Part shown: positions 8,145-8,811 of the stretch, one piece after another
How positions within the stretch are numbered: position 1 is the first letter of the stretch
Layout of the letters: each line of letters starts with the position of its first letter
NCBI GenBank assembly: GCA_964437735.1
Contig: CAYTID010000093.1
Coordinates: forward strand, 1 to 8,811
DNA: 8,811 nt
DNA from: CAYTID01 sp964437735
GTDB taxonomy: Bacteria > Bacteroidota > Ignavibacteria > UBA10030 > BY39
Direction: 5' to 3'
Position numbers and translations under genes: made by a program
The notes under the pieces: model-generated
Databases searched by the model: none
Seen by the model: only the letters and a program-made list of their open reading frames with translations
Told to the model about the DNA's origin: nothing

Positions 8145-8163
8145 TCACATTGTTTAAACCTCC
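8145..8163 (-). promoter_or_regulatory. Start-stop minimal ORF with Shine-Dalgarno in the leader
   Basis: On the minus strand GGAGG (8159-8163) is followed after 8 nt by ATG (8148-8150) and immediately by TGA (8145-8147). The spacing is the same as at the real start of the receptor gene downstream. A GTG overlapping the ATG in another frame (8146-8148) would open a five-codon frame ending in TGA at 8131-8133. It may hold ribosomes in the leader and affect translation or mRNA stability, or it may be the remnant of a lost gene start. The elements are seen directly; a function is only inferred. Confidence 0.45.
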
Positions 8164-8220
8164 ATATTTATTTTGATTGATGTTGATTATTTTTTCCACC
8201 CGTTAACAATTTTCAATAAT

Positions 8221-8232
8221 TTATTCCTTGAT
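8221..8232 (-). repeat. 12-nt direct repeat, promoter-proximal copy
   Basis: Second copy of ATCAAGGAATAA (minus strand). Here it forms the loop and part of the arms of an AT-only inverted repeat at 8218-8237 with a 7-bp stem and a 6-nt loop CAAGGA. The other copy lacks this stem. Confidence 0.4.
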
Positions 8233-8261
8233 AAATTAACATTAATCTTTGATTACTGAAA

Positions 8262-8290
8262 AATATAATAATTATATATCTTTATGTCAA
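8262..8290 (-). promoter_or_regulatory. Sigma70-like promoter of the receptor/exported protein/PorV-like operon
   Basis: Minus-strand TTGACA (8285-8290, perfect -35) is followed after exactly 17 bp by TATATT (8262-8267, five of six -10 positions). A start site would fall near 8255, leaving a leader of about 224 nt. It lies in the gap between engB and the receptor gene, facing the latter. It is of the canonical sigma70 type rather than the TTTG/TAnnTTTG type of class Bacteroidia. Very AT-rich DNA gives false -10 matches, but the perfect -35 and spacing make this credible. Confidence 0.7.
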
Positions 8291-8352
8291 GTAAATTATT
8301 ATAATTATATGTATAATTTTTTAGCCAGTATCTTTTGGTCATATGCAAATTG

Positions 8353-8811
8353 TTACTTATCCAAATACCCTTTTATAACCTTAATCAACTCATTCTTACC
8401 TATGCTTGAAAAGCAGGAAAAAAGATATACATCCGTGAAATATCTGTTTTTTGATAAAATTTTTCTGTACAATTGATTTTTTTTTGCGATTTCATTATTA
8501 GATATTTTATCAGATTTATTAAGCACTATGATATATTGTATATGATATTTTTCAAGCCACTTTATCATAGCGATATCTGAATCCACCGGATCGCGCCTGA
8601 TATCAACAACCAGGACACCGAGAGAGATAGAATTTTGACGTTGAAAATATTGTTCGATCAGCTCGCTCCATGCCTTGCGCATGGTCCCTGATATTTTTGC
8701 GAATCCGTAACCCGGTAAGTCAACAAAATAATATTTTTTATCTATGAAATAATAATTTAATTGCCGGGTCTTGCCCGGCTCGCTACTGATACGCGCCAAT
8801 TTAGGAAATCC
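8353..8811 (-). CDS. engB: EngB/YihA ribosome-biogenesis GTPase, C-terminal part (cut by right edge)
   Basis: An open frame of 152 residues to the stop at 8353-8355; the 5' end lies beyond the window. The family is about 200 residues long, so roughly 50 are missing, including the GxxxxGKS P-loop. Visible GTPase motifs, numbered from the first residue in the window: ARISSEPGKTR (6-16) with the switch I/G2 Thr15; G3 DLPGYG (31-36), the signature of this family; then MRKAWSELIEQYF; LVVDIRRDP (67-75); G4 NKSD (98-101); and the G5-like SCFSSIGKNEL (132-142). EngB acts in the cytoplasm in late assembly of the large ribosomal subunit and is often essential. A TTG at 8797-8799 is internal, since homology continues upstream of it. 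It is probably a separate unit from the downstream operon, which has its own promoter; I see no strong terminator after engB. Confidence 0.95.
   Translation of the reverse strand, partial: GFPKLARISSEPGKTRQLNYYFIDKKYYFVDLPGYGFAKISGTMRKAWSELIEQYFQRQNSISLGVLVVDIRRDPVDSDIAMIKWLEKYHIQYIIVLNKSDKISNNEIAKKNQLYRKILSKNRYFTDVYLFSCFSSIGKNELIKVIKGYLDK

Larger units (their letters stand above)
8032..8255 (-). other. AT-rich 5' leader of the receptor operon
   Basis: The region between the predicted transcription start (about 8255) and the receptor ATG, roughly 224 nt. It is very AT-rich and contains a start-stop minimal ORF, a 12-nt direct repeat and a weak AT-only hairpin (8218-8224 with 8231-8237, loop CAAGGA on the minus strand). 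I see no GC-rich terminator hairpin and no riboswitch class I recognise. Together with 8256-8352 it makes up the only stretch over 300 bp without a normal gene. Confidence 0.5.

Noticed and set aside
8304..8317. Palindrome ATTATACATATAAT after engB as a terminator or operator
   Set aside because: The stem is only A/T with a 2-nt loop and no GC pairs, so it would be unstable as a terminator; such palindromes are expected in this AT-rich stretch.
8249..8476. Plus-strand open frame of 75 codons across the engB 3' end and the intergenic gap
   Set aside because: It overlaps the conserved C-terminus of engB on the opposite strand, shows no domain or signal and is full of AT-driven codons.
1..8811. 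CRISPR array, tRNA/rRNA, transposase, terminal inverted repeats or phage attachment sites
   Set aside because: No regularly spaced repeats, RNA gene signatures, recombinase motifs or flanking repeats were seen by eye on either strand.

Overview
The window most likely comes from a low-GC member of the Ignavibacteria or a close relative in the Bacteroidota/Chlorobi assemblage; this placement is inferred. The signs are a PorV/PorQ-family outer-membrane protein, a very long exported protein with a type IX secretion (T9SS)-like C-terminal sorting domain, and a TonB-dependent receptor with an N-terminal carboxypeptidase-regulatory-like domain. Three genes also have clear Shine-Dalgarno sites and there is a sigma70-like promoter, which is unusual for class Bacteroidia and fits Ignavibacteria/Chlorobi better.

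All genes lie on the minus strand, so the window reads from right to left. At the right edge is the 3' part of engB/yihA, a ribosome-assembly GTPase (8353-8811), cut by the window. Next is a 321-bp AT-rich gap (8032-8352) with no protein gene of useful size. It holds a good promoter (TTGACA, 17 bp, TATATT) and a leader of about 220 nt. The leader contains a well-formed Shine-Dalgarno site followed by ATG-TGA, a start-stop minimal ORF, and a 12-nt direct repeat.

Then comes a three-gene cluster that looks like one operon: the TonB-dependent receptor (5065-8031), the 1177-residue exported protein (1474-5007) and the PorV/PorQ-like barrel (373-1422). The gaps are 57 and 51 bp, two of the genes have an AGGAG site and the first has AAGGAGGT, no internal terminator is visible, and a convincing intrinsic terminator (300-340) follows the last gene. 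Only 19 bp after the terminator region starts a fourth exported protein (1-281, cut by the left edge). It resembles the PIG-L/LmbE deacetylase family but has lost the metal-binding HPDD residues.

A working model, by inference, is an outer-membrane and cell-surface unit. The receptor and the PorV-like barrel would sit in the outer membrane, and the large protein would be exported through a T9SS-like route, possibly with the neighbouring PorV-like protein as its dedicated partner. Nothing in the sequence shows the ligand or substrate. engB is a housekeeping neighbour and probably unrelated. The observations most worth a second look are the degenerate PIG-L protein, the receptor/cargo/PorV-like unit, and the start-stop element in the operon leader.
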